This document shows positions 33,901-43,587 of a stretch of 43,587 nucleotides of DNA, in pieces (position 1 is the first letter of the stretch; each line of letters starts with the position of its first letter). The DNA lies in the NCBI GenBank assembly GCA_010094045.1, contig ML986628.1, positions 252,937 through 296,523 of the forward strand. The letters are read 5' to 3'. The notes beneath the pieces were generated by a model. The model did not search any database and was not told the DNA's origin. It saw only the letters and a list, made by a program, of their open reading frames with translations. Source of the stretch: Lojkania enalia. Taxonomy: Eukaryota; Ascomycota; Dothideomycetes; Pleosporales. The translations under genes and the position numbers were made by a program.

Positions 33901-36245
33901 AGACAACGTTCTCGTATACTTAAAAATAAAGTAAGAATATAAGAAATATATTAAACAAGTATTACGCGCATTATAAGTAGTAAAACTATACCTTAAAATA
34001 AAAAAATGTAAATTTTATACTATATAAATAGACTACTTAAGATTTATTATTAAACTAGAACAACTATAAATAAACCTAAATAAATTAGTAGTAATTAGAG
34101 ACTAGCTAACCCTAAAGTTAGTTAAAGATATCTAATTCTTTATAGGATTTTACAACTTCTATTAAACCTTTATTAATAATTAGAGTAATATAACTACACC
34201 CTTAACTCAACTATTAAAGAAAGATGTTACCTTTATATAGGGAAATAAATAAGAAAAAGCCTTCTAAGAAGTTAAGAAATAATTTTAGTAAGAACTAGTA
34301 CTAAAACTCTATAACTTAGAAAAGAAAGCTCTTATAGAAACTGACATATTAAGAATAAGAATAGCTAGAATCCTTATATAAATCTATAACAGAAAACGAT
34401 ACCTAGTAGTATACTATTTACAAAAACTTATACTAGTAGAGATAAATTATAATATATATAACTAAGAACTTCTAGCTATTATAGTATACTTTAAAGAATG
34501 GCGTATATACCTGCAAGGAGCGAAATAGCAAACTAAAGTCTATTATAATTATAAGAACCTTACTACCTTTCTTACTACTAAAACTCTTACCTCTAGATAA
34601 GTTAGATAGTTATAAAAACTAGCTATATTCAACTTTAAGATTATCTATATTAGCGGAAAATAGAACTAAAGAGTAGATATACTAAATAGACTATTAGGAT
34701 ATAAGCAAGAAAAAGGAACTACAGCTATACTACTAAGAAGATAATAAGATAGAAGTATAATATATAATTACCTACAACTCGCAGTAATAACTATTACTAA
34801 AGAAGTAAGCTAGATAATACTAATTAGATTAGTAACAGACGGGATACCCGAAGAACTCTAAGAATAAGAACTAGAATAGATAGATAGACTATTATACGTC
34901 TACAGTTAAATCTATATACCAGCTAAAGTTAAAAAAGAATTTATTAGGTAATTCTACGAAGCCTCTACCTATAGATATTAAGGAATAGAGAAAATACTAG
35001 AATAAATCCTTAAAGAATTCTACTTTCCTAAAGTAAGAAAATAGGTAAAGAATATATTATAGGAATATATAGACTATTAATAGAATAAATCTAATAGATA
35101 TATACCCTATAGACTATTATAAAACCTAGAAATACTAACTAGACTATAGATAGAAGTTACTATAAACTTTATTATTAAGCTACTAAAGTTAAAAGACTAC
35201 CTAAAAGGAGAAGTATATAACTCTATTATAATAATTATAGATAGACTTATAAAATATACTTACTTTATCCCTTATAATAAAGTATTATTAGTAGAATAGA
35301 TTGTAAACATCTTCCTAAAATAGATTATCGCATAATATAGAGTACCTTAGAAGATAATTATAAACTAAAATACTAAGTTTACTTTAAAGTTTTAGTAAAT
35401 AATTATAAACTTACTAGAAATTAAATATAAAATATCTATAGTATTTTATCTATAAATAGATAGATAAATAGAATAAATAAACTAAATAGTAGAGTAATAC
35501 TTATAATACTACCTCAACTATAGATAAAACAATTAGGTAATACTACTACTAATAGCGTAACTTGTGTATAATAGTACTATATATAGTATAACTAGAGTAT
35601 TACTATTTATAGTAAACTATAGGTATAAACTAAAAATATATAATACTCTAATTAAAGTAGTATTATAAATACTCTAAGTATAAGAATAAGTCGAGATTAT
35701 TTAATAAACGCAAGACTTACTAAAGAAAAATCTCTAGTTCCTATAATATACTATAAAAAAATACTATAATAAGAAATATAAACAACTATCTTATTTTAAG
35801 AAGGGAGAAAAAGTTTAGCTGCTACGACGAAATATTTAAAGTAAACAACTAAGTAGTAAACTAGACTATATTAAAATTAGACTATATAAAATTAAGGAAT
35901 AAATATTACCCGTAAACTATTAACTTAAATTATCTACAACTATAAAAATCTACCTAACCTTCTATATTATACTTATAAAAAAAGCACCTTAGAACGCTAA
36001 ACTAGTAGTATATAATATAGACGCGTACGGAGAAGACTAGGAATAGAAAGTTAAGAAAATAATAAGATATAAAATATAAAATAGTAAATAGTACTATCTA
36101 ATAAAATAGTTAGAAATAGATAAATATAGGAACCTATAGAATAATACCTAAGAACTAGAAGAAAACTTTAGCTCTACAGTATTACAGGTATATTATAAAA
36201 CCCGAATTTATAAAGAAAACCTAGAAATAGAGTAGTAGGATTAAA
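30990..36245 (+). pseudogene. Gypsy-C gag-pol, RIP-inactivated
   Basis: One frame runs through gag and pol. Gag (about 31110-31860) has NQFQSFLIDFKNHAEEY-type capsid sequence (* read as Gln) and a zinc knuckle at 31802-31843 with three of four ligands now Tyr and the last Cys kept. The protease at about 32940-33000 reads INSRVTKNFIASNY where D-S-G is expected. Reverse transcriptase (about 33330-33960) has FTKLDIQNVYYQIYIKEEDE and YLDNVLVY at about 33895, with the second Asp now Asn. RNase H (about 34320-34560), integrase (about 34860-35600, IIIIIDRLIKYTYFIPY) and a degenerate chromodomain-like tail (about 36050-36200) follow. Each domain is cut by TAA/TAG. Confidence 0.9.
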
Positions 36246-36249
36246 TAAT

Positions 36250-36578
36250 ATTAGCTGCGTTGCAGGAGATAACTCTACCTTAGAAAGAAGACCCGCCTTA
36301 CGATCCGCCTCTTTCTCTTCCTTAAACTGCTCCTACGTATATTTATAACCCTCTACCTACCTATATTTTACTTATTCGCGAATCTTTTAAAGACGCTAGA
36401 TTTTTATATAAGCTACTACTACCTTATTAAAAAGTTATTTTAACTCTTCCTAGGTCAGGCGAATCTCCTCCTCTAGTTTTACAACTTTAGTATCCCGCTT
36501 TACTACTAGGAAGAATTAGGAATAAACTAGTATTACGGGACTATAATATATAAGTAATCTAAGTATCGCAATTCGCAT
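36250..36578 (-). pseudogene. Antisense reading frame in the Gypsy-C 3' region (coiled-coil-like)
   Basis: On the minus strand an ATG at 36578 opens MRIAILRLLIYYSPVILVYS, followed by FFLVVKRDTKVVKLEEEIRL and a helical, Lys/Glu-rich remainder: KIREQVKYR, EQFKEEKEADRKAGLLSKVE. About eight TAG/TAA interrupt some 110 codons, at positions where Gln would suit. The frame overlaps the end of pol. The opposite strand is also fairly open here (Pro/Leu-rich), so which strand was coding is not settled by openness alone; the heptad-like charge pattern favours the minus strand. Confidence 0.5.
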
Positions 36579-36870
36579 CGTATAATAAATATATACTAGT
36601 ATAAAAGTACTCTAAATAATATAACTTTTTAGGTATTTCCTTCTTATCTACCTTATAAGTTAACCTTTTACGGGAATACTAGGAATAAGATATAATTATT
36701 TCACCTAAACAGTCTATGCGATTAGTATAGTAGTATCTACTTAGAATTAAACAATAAAGAGGAGATATTAAGAATATATATAGTTGCAGCAAAAACAGTG
36801 TACTAACCCTACTATATACTAGTTTAAAATAGGAAAACTCTTAGGCTGAGAGTTTAAAGGGGGAAGGTAG

Positions 36871-37203
36871 TATTACGGACGTTCTTATAGAAACCCCTAT
36901 ACTAGATCTAATTAAGATCTAGAACTCTATATAACTAGAAGAACGAAGTTAATATAAGGTATATAACGCGCTTAGTTACTTAGTTAACTAAGTAACTAAA
37001 CAAGAAGAAATAATAAGGGAACTAAATTATATTTAACAACCTTACAACTCTAATCTTTATAGCTCTTTATAGTTAACTTAAATATCCTTTATATACTCTA
37101 CTTATGTACTTCTATTATAAGCCTATAAGAATAATCTCCCGTAATATATAATTACTCTTAGTTATTACTCCACCCTATACCTAGCTAATTAGAAGCCGTT
37201 ACA
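36871..37203 (+). repeat. Gypsy-C 3' LTR (333 bp)
   Basis: It starts TATTACGGACGTTC after the polypurine tract and ends GCCGTTACA, followed by TTTAA. Confidence 0.94.
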
Positions 37204-37208
37204 TTTAA

Positions 37209-38042
37209 TATATTAAGCTGGTAGAGAGTAAACAAATATTAGTATCTATAGCTTATTTAGGTTGTAAGAGATATTCTTCTAATATAGATTACAGGAGTTA
37301 GTATTAAGTAGGTTTTTAATACTACTAGAAATATAATTAGAGATAAAAGATATTACCTTACTATATAGAGAATCTAGGATATTATATTTCTAAAATATAT
37401 AATAAGCGGAGAGAACTATCGTACTAAAAAGGTATACTGGGCTATAGAGGCCTAAAATACTAGTAAGCTAAGCTCTTTTTATAGCGCTAATAAGGTTATA
37501 GATCTTTTTAAACTTCTAGCTTAAGTATATAATAAAGAACTAGAGATTAACTAGAAGATTAACTAAGAGAATATCGATCCTAGTACTACTACTAATAAAG
37601 AGCTGCCGTAAAAGTATATTTATTAAGAAATTTATAAACCTCTATAGTTTATATAATAAATTGCTATTATAAATATATTATCGTATTAGATTAAAGTATA
37701 TAAGATTAATAGTTAAGAAGTATACTATTATAGTCTATAATATACTATAGTATATTACCCTAGAATCTAATAAAGTAAGATTAGCTTAATCTATAATAAA
37801 TAGCTATAATAAAACCCTAGAATATTATACTATATATACTCTTACTAAGCTACTTTCTAAAGTATACTAATTAGTTAAACTCTAAGAAAACCTAGTTTAT
37901 ACAACTCTACCTTAATATATACTCTATTACTAAGCAGCTATTCTAACCTTATCTATACCCTAAACTAATTAGTAAGACCCTAACCTTAACTCTACCCTAC
38001 TTATATAAGATTCTAACCCCAATCTAACTTATATTTATCTAC
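37209..38042. other. Unclassified RIP-degraded sequence
   Basis: This was contiguous with 30216-30362 before Gypsy-C inserted. It is single-copy in this window. Plus-strand frames with stops give short readable stretches (for example LRKPSLYNSTLIYTLLLSSY near 37880), but I do not recognise a family. It could be the remainder of the hAT element or another transposon. It ends where Gypsy-B homology starts. Confidence 0.6.
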
Positions 38043-40357
38043 CAGCCTACTCTAGTATAGTTAATTTTATAACTTAAGTAACCTATAAGTAGTTATATAT
38101 AAGAAATCTATTTAATTTCTATTTTAGAATTATATCTTTTTTATACTTCTTTTTAGTTATATAGTTAGCTCTATAACTTAGTACGTCTATAGCTATATTT
38201 TCTAACCCTTTCTAGTATATTATCTTAAAGTTGTAGTCTACTAGTTATTCTATCTATCGTATTTATTTTTCTATAAGTTCTTTTATTATTATAAAGTATA
38301 TAAGGTTTTTATAGTCTATTTAGACTTTAAATAGGTATTTAGTTTCTATTAAGTATATTTACTATTCTCTTAACACTTTAACTATTACTAATAGTTCCTT
38401 ATCGTATATATTATAGTTGAGTTCTTCCTGTTTTATTTTCCTTAAAAAGTAGGCTTATAGCCTCTACTTTCTATTTTTATCTTACTAACTTAAGTAAACG
38501 CCTATTACTTTATCTAAAGTATTAGTTTCTACTTAGAATTACTTCTTTAGATCTAGTATCCTTAGTATTAATACTAAGGTAAAGTAGGATTTTTACTATA
38601 CTTCTTACTATTTAAACCCTTTTTCTTTCTTAGTAATCTCTATTAAAGGTGTTACTACTCTAGAATACCCGCTTATAAATTTTCTATAGAAATTTGCGAA
38701 GTTTAAGAATAATTAGACTTATTTAACTAAAGTAGATATTAGCTATTCTAGTATTACTTTAACCTTTTCTTATTCTATTTTAATACCGTTTCTAGATATC
38801 TGAAATCTTAAAAATCCTATTTCTATCTTATAAAACTTGTATTTCTCTAGGGCTATAAATAACTTATACTCCTATAGTTTCGCTAATACTTTTCTAATAT
38901 ATTCTTTATACTCTCTTAGCAATCTATTTATATAGACTAGAATATTGTCTAAATATACTATTATAAATATATCTAAGTATTCTCTTAACGTATTATTTAT
39001 AACCGCTTAGAAGGTTACTAGTATATTTATAAGTCTAAATAGTATTATTAGATATTTAAAAAGACCTTCTTTTATCTTAAATACTATTTTCTATTTATAA
39101 CCCTTCTTTATCCGAATTTAGTAGTATTCTTCTCTTATATTAAACTTTATAAACTACTTAGCTCCTTATAATTAACTTATAAGTTCTATTATCTAGGGTA
39201 ATAGGTATCTATTCTTCTTAATTATATTGTTTAATTGTCTATAGTCTATATATAATCTTAGTTTACTATTTTTCTTAGGTACGAATAGTATTAGTAATAC
39301 TATTTTACTCTAGCTTAGTTATATATACCCTCTTACCAAATTCTTTTAGATGTACTTTCTAAGTTCTTCTCTTTATTCTCAGTTTAAGTTATATATTAGA
39401 CTAGATTTTAGTTTCTTTTTATCTTTAATAATAATCTTATAGTTATATTCCTTATACTTAAGTAATCCTCTATTTTCTACTTCTTTATATAGCTTTATAA
39501 ATTCGCTGTAATCCTTTTAAATTTCTTAAAATATACTATTATTCTATAGTTTCTTATATACTTTTTAAACTATAATAATATCTAACGTCGATTTTATCTT
39601 CTTAAGATATCTAGTTATTATAGCTGCTAATACTCTTTATATTAACTATAGACCTAAGGGACGCTTTATTTTATACTATTCTACTACCCGTTCTATTTTA
39701 GATTAGCTTTATAACTTATAAACTATCTTTTACTATTAATCTACTTTAGGATTATATTTAGCTAGCTAGTCTATACCTAATAATATGTTAAATTTTCCTA
39801 AGTTTATAATATTAATACTTCTTATATTAATATATCCTATAACGTTAAGCGCTTACTTTTTAGTTTCTATTAGTATAACTCCTCTACTATAGTCTATTAG
39901 CTTATCGTCCGCTAGGTATATTATATAAGATACTACTTTTTCCCTCTACTCTATATTATTCTTATAAACCTATTACGCCGATATAAACGTATCTAAAACT
40001 CTACTATTAAGTAGTATTCTAAACTTTCTTCTATTAAACTCCGTTTAGAGTATTATATATAAAGGTACTATACTAATAACTCTTCTAATAGCTTTTCTAC
40101 TTAGTTCCTTAATATAACTATCGCCTTAAAGGCTACTTAGTTTTTTAACTAAGATAGGAAGAACTCTACTTTCTCCTTCTCTTTTCTATATAGTAGATAT
40201 CTATCTATATTATACCTTATCTATAGTTCTTAAGCGTAAGCAGCTTTTACCTATTTATTATATATCTTATACTTCTATTTTAAGAAATACTATTACTATT
40301 TAATTAGTTAATAATCTTTATCTAATTCTTACTATTTAAGTACTCTAAACGCTTTTT
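38043..40357 (-). mobile_element. Gypsy-B copy 2, internal pol fragment, inverted
   Basis: The reverse complement matches about 16765-19095 of Gypsy-B: the end of gag, protease, reverse transcriptase and RNase H. YLDNILVY is at about 38931-38970 with the same Asp-to-Asn change as copy 1. It has no LTR. The left edge at about 38043 is an abrupt loss of homology. The right edge is the Gypsy-A LTR at 40358, which probably inserted into it; the remaining 5' part of this copy would lie beyond the right end of the window. Stops are dense. Confidence 0.85.
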
Positions 40358-40636
40358 TATAACGGCGTAGGTAAGATAATAGGTTCGAATATAGTACAAA
40401 TCTACTTAGAGGTATATAGGAGTGCGTAGGGGTTTAGGGACCTAGGAATTCTATTAACACCTATAGGCCTTATACGAAAGGATATAGAAGAACTACTAAG
40501 CTAATTATAAGGGAGTATACAACTATATACGGAAGGGAAAAGGGGTAGAACTGGGGGTAGAATAAGATAAGCGAAAAGCTTTAGGATAAGGTTATATATA
40601 AAGCTTTTCGTGGAACGATTTCTTTGTATTATTATA
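40358..40636 (-). repeat. Gypsy-A LTR, copy 5 (279 bp)
   Basis: It starts TATAACGGCGTAGGTAAGAT and ends GTATTATTATA before the complement of the polypurine tract. Its outer 60 bases differ from 1-60 by 15 transitions, 14 of them in the RIP direction. Confidence 0.93.
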
Positions 40637-41176
40637 CTACCCCCCTCCTCGTAGGCTGATAGTCCCTATCTACGCTAGTTTAGGAGGGAATTAGGGCTGT
40701 TATAGATAGGTTCTAGTATAAAGAAATTTCTTTAAGAAGGTATTTACTAGTAAGAGCTAATATATACGGTTGTCTATAGAGATACGTTTATTAATATAAT
40801 ATTAAGTAAGGTTTTTTATAGTAAGTATAATTAACCTATATATTAGCTGGTAACTACTATTATAACAGTTTATTAATATTGCAATTTCGTCGCGTATAGT
40901 AACAAGTATTTACCAGCCTTAGTATATTACTAGGTTATTATTAACTAAGCTTCCTTAATTAAATAATAACTTCTACTCCGTATATATTATTACGCGTCCC
41001 TAGAACCGTTAATTATTAAAGTATTACTAATACCTCTTAGAAAAAATTAATTAATATACTACTCTACCTACCTTCTAGAGCTTCTTTAGAGGCTTTCTAG
41101 GTTATCTACCTTTAGGCTATATATACGCTCGCCTGCGGGCGGCGTATAATATTTACCTTTCGGTCTCTAAGATTAA

Positions 41177-41572
41177 AAAAATGCGAGTATTACACCTTAT
41201 AAAATAAAAAGTACAACTCTGTATAAATCGTATCTAATACTAGTAGGATACTTACTACTAACGTACTTATAGATCCTCTCCTACTATAAAGAGGAGTTTC
41301 TAGTCCTCCAGGGCTATCTTAAATTATAGGTAGTAGTCCGATACGCAGGGGATAAGAAGGATAAAAAGGTAGTCTTCGAGACTATTTTAGAGTCCGCTTA
41401 TAGCCTAGCGCTTATAACCTAGGTTGTAAAGAGTTAGGAAGATAATCTTCCTACGGCTAGTATCTAGGTAGCTTTATTCTACTAGAGTACTAAGTTACTC
41501 TATCAGGTTTCGGCCTTAAAGGCTCTAGTATCTAGCTTTTAAGCTAACATCGCGGCGCTCTTAGGCGGTTAA
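41177..41572 (+). pseudogene. Antisense reading frame in the Gypsy-A 3' region, best copy
   Basis: Because the element is on the minus strand, this frame is on the plus strand. It runs about 131 codons to a stop at 41570-41572, with about seven internal TAG/TAA. Readable runs are KSTTLYKSYLILVGYLLLTY, YYKEEFLVLQGYLKL, VVVRYAGDKKDKKVVFETIL, ESAYSLALIT, STKLLYQVSALKALVSSF and ANIAALLGG. It is unlike the Lys/Glu-rich frames of Gypsy-B and Gypsy-C in sequence but occupies the same place. No start codon is clear; the ATG at 41181 is in another frame. Pogo-1 disrupts the matching frame in copy 4, and copy 1 has lost it by deletion. Confidence 0.62.
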
Positions 41573-41689
41573 AGATAAAGTAGGGGAGGTTTAGGAGGAG
41601 TCTAGAAGGAAAGAAGGGGAAGGAGGGTAGAAGAGAAGAGGACTAGAGAAGTATCTAATAGCCTGCTATTAGATCCTCCGGATTTTATA

Positions 41690-43587
41690 GAGAAGTAATT
41701 TCGGGCCTATACTTTAGTTTTTAAATCTACTACTCAACTCTTATATATTATCGTCTACTAGATAATCTATATTCTCTATACTATCCTTATATACCTTAAT
41801 CTATTTAGTTAGGGCTTTTAGGGGTTTTAGCTAATTTAGATACTTATTATAAAAAGTTCTTAGCTTATAAGGCGAACCTATAAAATTTAAGACTTTATAC
41901 TAGACTAGGTTGGAATTATATTCTACCCATTTTATATAGTATTTAAGGGTTTTATAATATAGCTTACTAGTTAGTATTTCCTTAACCTCCTACTCTTCTA
42001 CCCCTTTAATAGCGATAGCGGGTGGTTTCGGAGCTTCTTACCCTAGTAGAAGGTCCTAGGGGTTTTTATATAGCAGGTTTAATACGAAGATATTATATAT
42101 TCTCGACCCTAGAGGTAGCTATAGATAGTATAAGTTTCTAACCTATTCTAGTACTTTAAAAGGGCCCTCCTATTAATTAGATAGCTTTCGGCTCAGTCTC
42201 TAAACTATAAGATTCTTAGTATTTAGATAGACTATATTACTAATCTACTAATTAATCGGTTATTAGTAATAGTTAATAATAGATTATATATAATCCTAAG
42301 CTTTCTTAATATTAGCCTTTACAGTTTTCTAGGCTGTATATATATAAGTTACTAGAGTTAAGATATTCTTATAATTTAATTTATCTGTTATAGTAATAGG
42401 ATTAATAGAATATTTCTAATTCTAATTCTAATAGGGCTCGGATCTATATAGGATCTAATACGGGGATATTCTAATAGTTATATAGAGTAGAGTTACTTAT
42501 ACTCGGTTAATTATAAATAATAGAGAACTCTAGTTATTCTAGTAGAAGGATATAAAAGAGCGCAGTCTCTAATTAATATACTTATTTATAATTTCTATCT
42601 ATCTATTAGTCTCTTTATAATAAGTAGTAGATAGTTTAATCTTTATACCTAAAATACAGTAGAATTTAGACTAGAAACTAGATATAAACTAAAGTCCTTA
42701 ATCTAAAATAATAGTTTCGGGTATATAGCTAAAGTAATATACCTATTAAATAAATAATTTAGCTATTCCCCTTACGTTAATTATACGATAGTAGAGAATA
42801 AATACTACTTATTTAGACAGGCGATTAATTACTACTATAATCTAATTATATCCGGACTTATCTATAGGAAAATTCTTAAAGTTAATATATAGATATTATA
42901 TTAGTTAATTTAGTATAGAAAGTAAGTAGATAAAACCTAGAGTTTAGGTTTATATTAGATAAGCTTTATAGTATAGAATATAATTCTATATATATTGTTT
43001 ATAAGTAGCCTCTATACCCTTCTAGTAGTACTTCTAAGATAGTAACTAATAGGTTTTAGTAGCGTTTAGGTATACGGAAGATACTTAATTATAAGCCTCT
43101 TATATAAGTTATATATAAAGGCCTGAATCTAATAGAATATATAAGTAATTATCGTAGAGGAGTAGTCTATTCTCTATCTAATACTTGTAGGATAGAAGTA
43201 TACATTTCTATATAAAGGAGGCTCGGTTTTTCTATAGTAATATATTAATCAACTCTAGAGAGTCTAGTAATATAACCTACTTCTAACTTTTAATAATATT
43301 TAATATAGCTGCTTAAGTTATTATTTAAGTAATATAGAACTAGACTAATTCGGTATTAATTTAGGGGTAAAGTTAATACGGTCTAAATAGGACTCTTAAC
43401 CAGTTATTAGTTTAAGCTGCTTTTAAGTTTTCTATATCTTATTCGCAATAACTAAGGATATCTACTCTAGTATTATTTTTACCTAAGATATATTTAATTT
43501 AGAACTAATACTAAGCTAATTCCTCGGTCTAATAAACTTAATAAGTATTAAGTACCTTTATAGTTATAAAATATTCGAGTAAGTAAT
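41690..43587 (-). pseudogene. Gypsy-A copy 5: RNase H end, integrase and chromodomain, broken
   Basis: It is co-linear with 12448-13766 and 8090-8676 of copy 1. The minus strand carries the integrase core (about 42290-43300) and the chromodomain (about 41790-42010). Stops at Trp/Gln codons are frequent. The empty sites of two Pogo-1 insertions fall between integrase and chromodomain at about 42265 and 42284-42294. Confidence 0.85.

Larger units (their letters stand above)
30368..37203 (+). mobile_element. Gypsy-C, complete Ty3/Gypsy element (6836 bp)
   Basis: LTRs lie at 30368-30734 and 36871-37203. A perfect 5-bp duplication TTTAA lies at 30363-30367 and 37204-37208. A polypurine tract, TTTAAAGGGGGAAGGTAG, ends at 36870. 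The interior carries gag and pol on the plus strand and an antisense frame before the polypurine tract. The right LTR keeps its CA end (GCCGTTACA), while the left one reads GTTATA. Most stops are TAA/TAG at Gln codons and long stretches are otherwise readable. It looks like the best preserved pol in the window. No primer-binding site was recognised. Confidence 0.94.
40358..43587 (-). mobile_element. Gypsy-A copy 5, uninterrupted 3' part, continues off the window
   Basis: Read right to left: RNase H end and integrase (43587 to about 42290), pol C-terminus and chromodomain (about 42250-41690), antisense frame, 3' untranslated region, polypurine tract (complement CTACCCCCCTCCTCG at 40637-40651), and 3' LTR. 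It has no nested insertion in the window and therefore serves as the empty-site reference for mLTR-2 and for Pogo-1 copies 2, 3 and 4. Confidence 0.92.

Noticed and set aside
37209..38042. A host gene in the single-copy stretch
   Set aside because: Stops are dense in all frames and the TpA-rich composition matches the surrounding dead repeats. Being single-copy in this window does not make it host sequence.
28033..38043. A hAT element spanning 28033-38043 with ends TCTACAAATATAA and ATATTTATCTACC
   Set aside because: The two ends match over only about 10 bp after allowing C/T changes, no 8-bp duplication is visible, and the flanks (Pogo-3 and Gypsy-B) are not continuous with each other.
1..43587. 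A new defence system, biosynthetic cluster or other functional gene system
   Set aside because: Every protein-like signal found belongs to, or lies inside, a degraded transposable element. I saw no intact coding region of a size that would support such a system.

Overview
This window reads as a gene-free, AT-rich block of nested dead transposable elements from a filamentous ascomycete (Pezizomycotina) that has, or had, repeat-induced point mutation (RIP). I cannot name the species. TpA is extremely frequent, while CpA and TpG are nearly absent from most repeats. Reading frames of recognisable transposase and retrotransposon proteins are broken almost only by TAG/TAA at former Trp or Gln codons, with Cys-to-Tyr, His-to-Tyr and Asp-to-Asn changes at key residues. 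No host gene, rRNA, tRNA or CRISPR was found.

Names used here are local labels. Pogo-1, Pogo-2 and Pogo-3 are three Tc1/mariner-type pogo/Fot families. Gypsy-A, Gypsy-B and Gypsy-C are three Ty3/Gypsy LTR families. mLTR-1 and mLTR-2 are two small non-autonomous LTR elements. There is also one hAT transposase.

Layout. 1-60 is the unmutated end of a Gypsy-A LTR, set in a RIP-degraded Pogo-1 copy (61-998), which itself sits in a Pogo-2 copy (1001-2385). 2386-2920 is probably a Gypsy 3' fragment. 2923-6155 is a second Pogo-2 copy, split by mLTR-1 (3137-4514). 6210-23142 is a minus-strand Gypsy-A copy split by mLTR-2 (6777-7756), two Pogo-1 copies in opposite orientation (8677-10548 and 10576-12447) and a complete Gypsy-B (14360-21835). 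23143-23644 is an assembly gap. 23645-27371 is a plus-strand Gypsy-A copy split by a fourth Pogo-1 (24574-26445). Then come the tail of Pogo-3 (27372-28030), a hAT transposase (about 28060-30215), a complete Gypsy-C (30368-37203), unclassified sequence (37209-38042), an inverted Gypsy-B fragment (38043-40357) and a minus-strand Gypsy-A copy running off the right edge (40358-43587).

Several boundaries are exact. All three complete Pogo-1 copies are 1872 bp with TA target duplications. All three RIP-mutated Gypsy-A LTRs are 279 bp. The Gypsy-B LTRs are both 540 bp with ATAGT duplications. Gypsy-C has TTTAA duplications. Paralogous empty sites inside the window confirm three Pogo-1 insertions and mLTR-2.

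The most interesting signals are: the unmutated LTR end, which shows the RIP spectrum directly; antisense reading frames between pol and the 3' LTR in all three Gypsy families; and a shared 17-bp repeat spacing in the ends of three pogo families.
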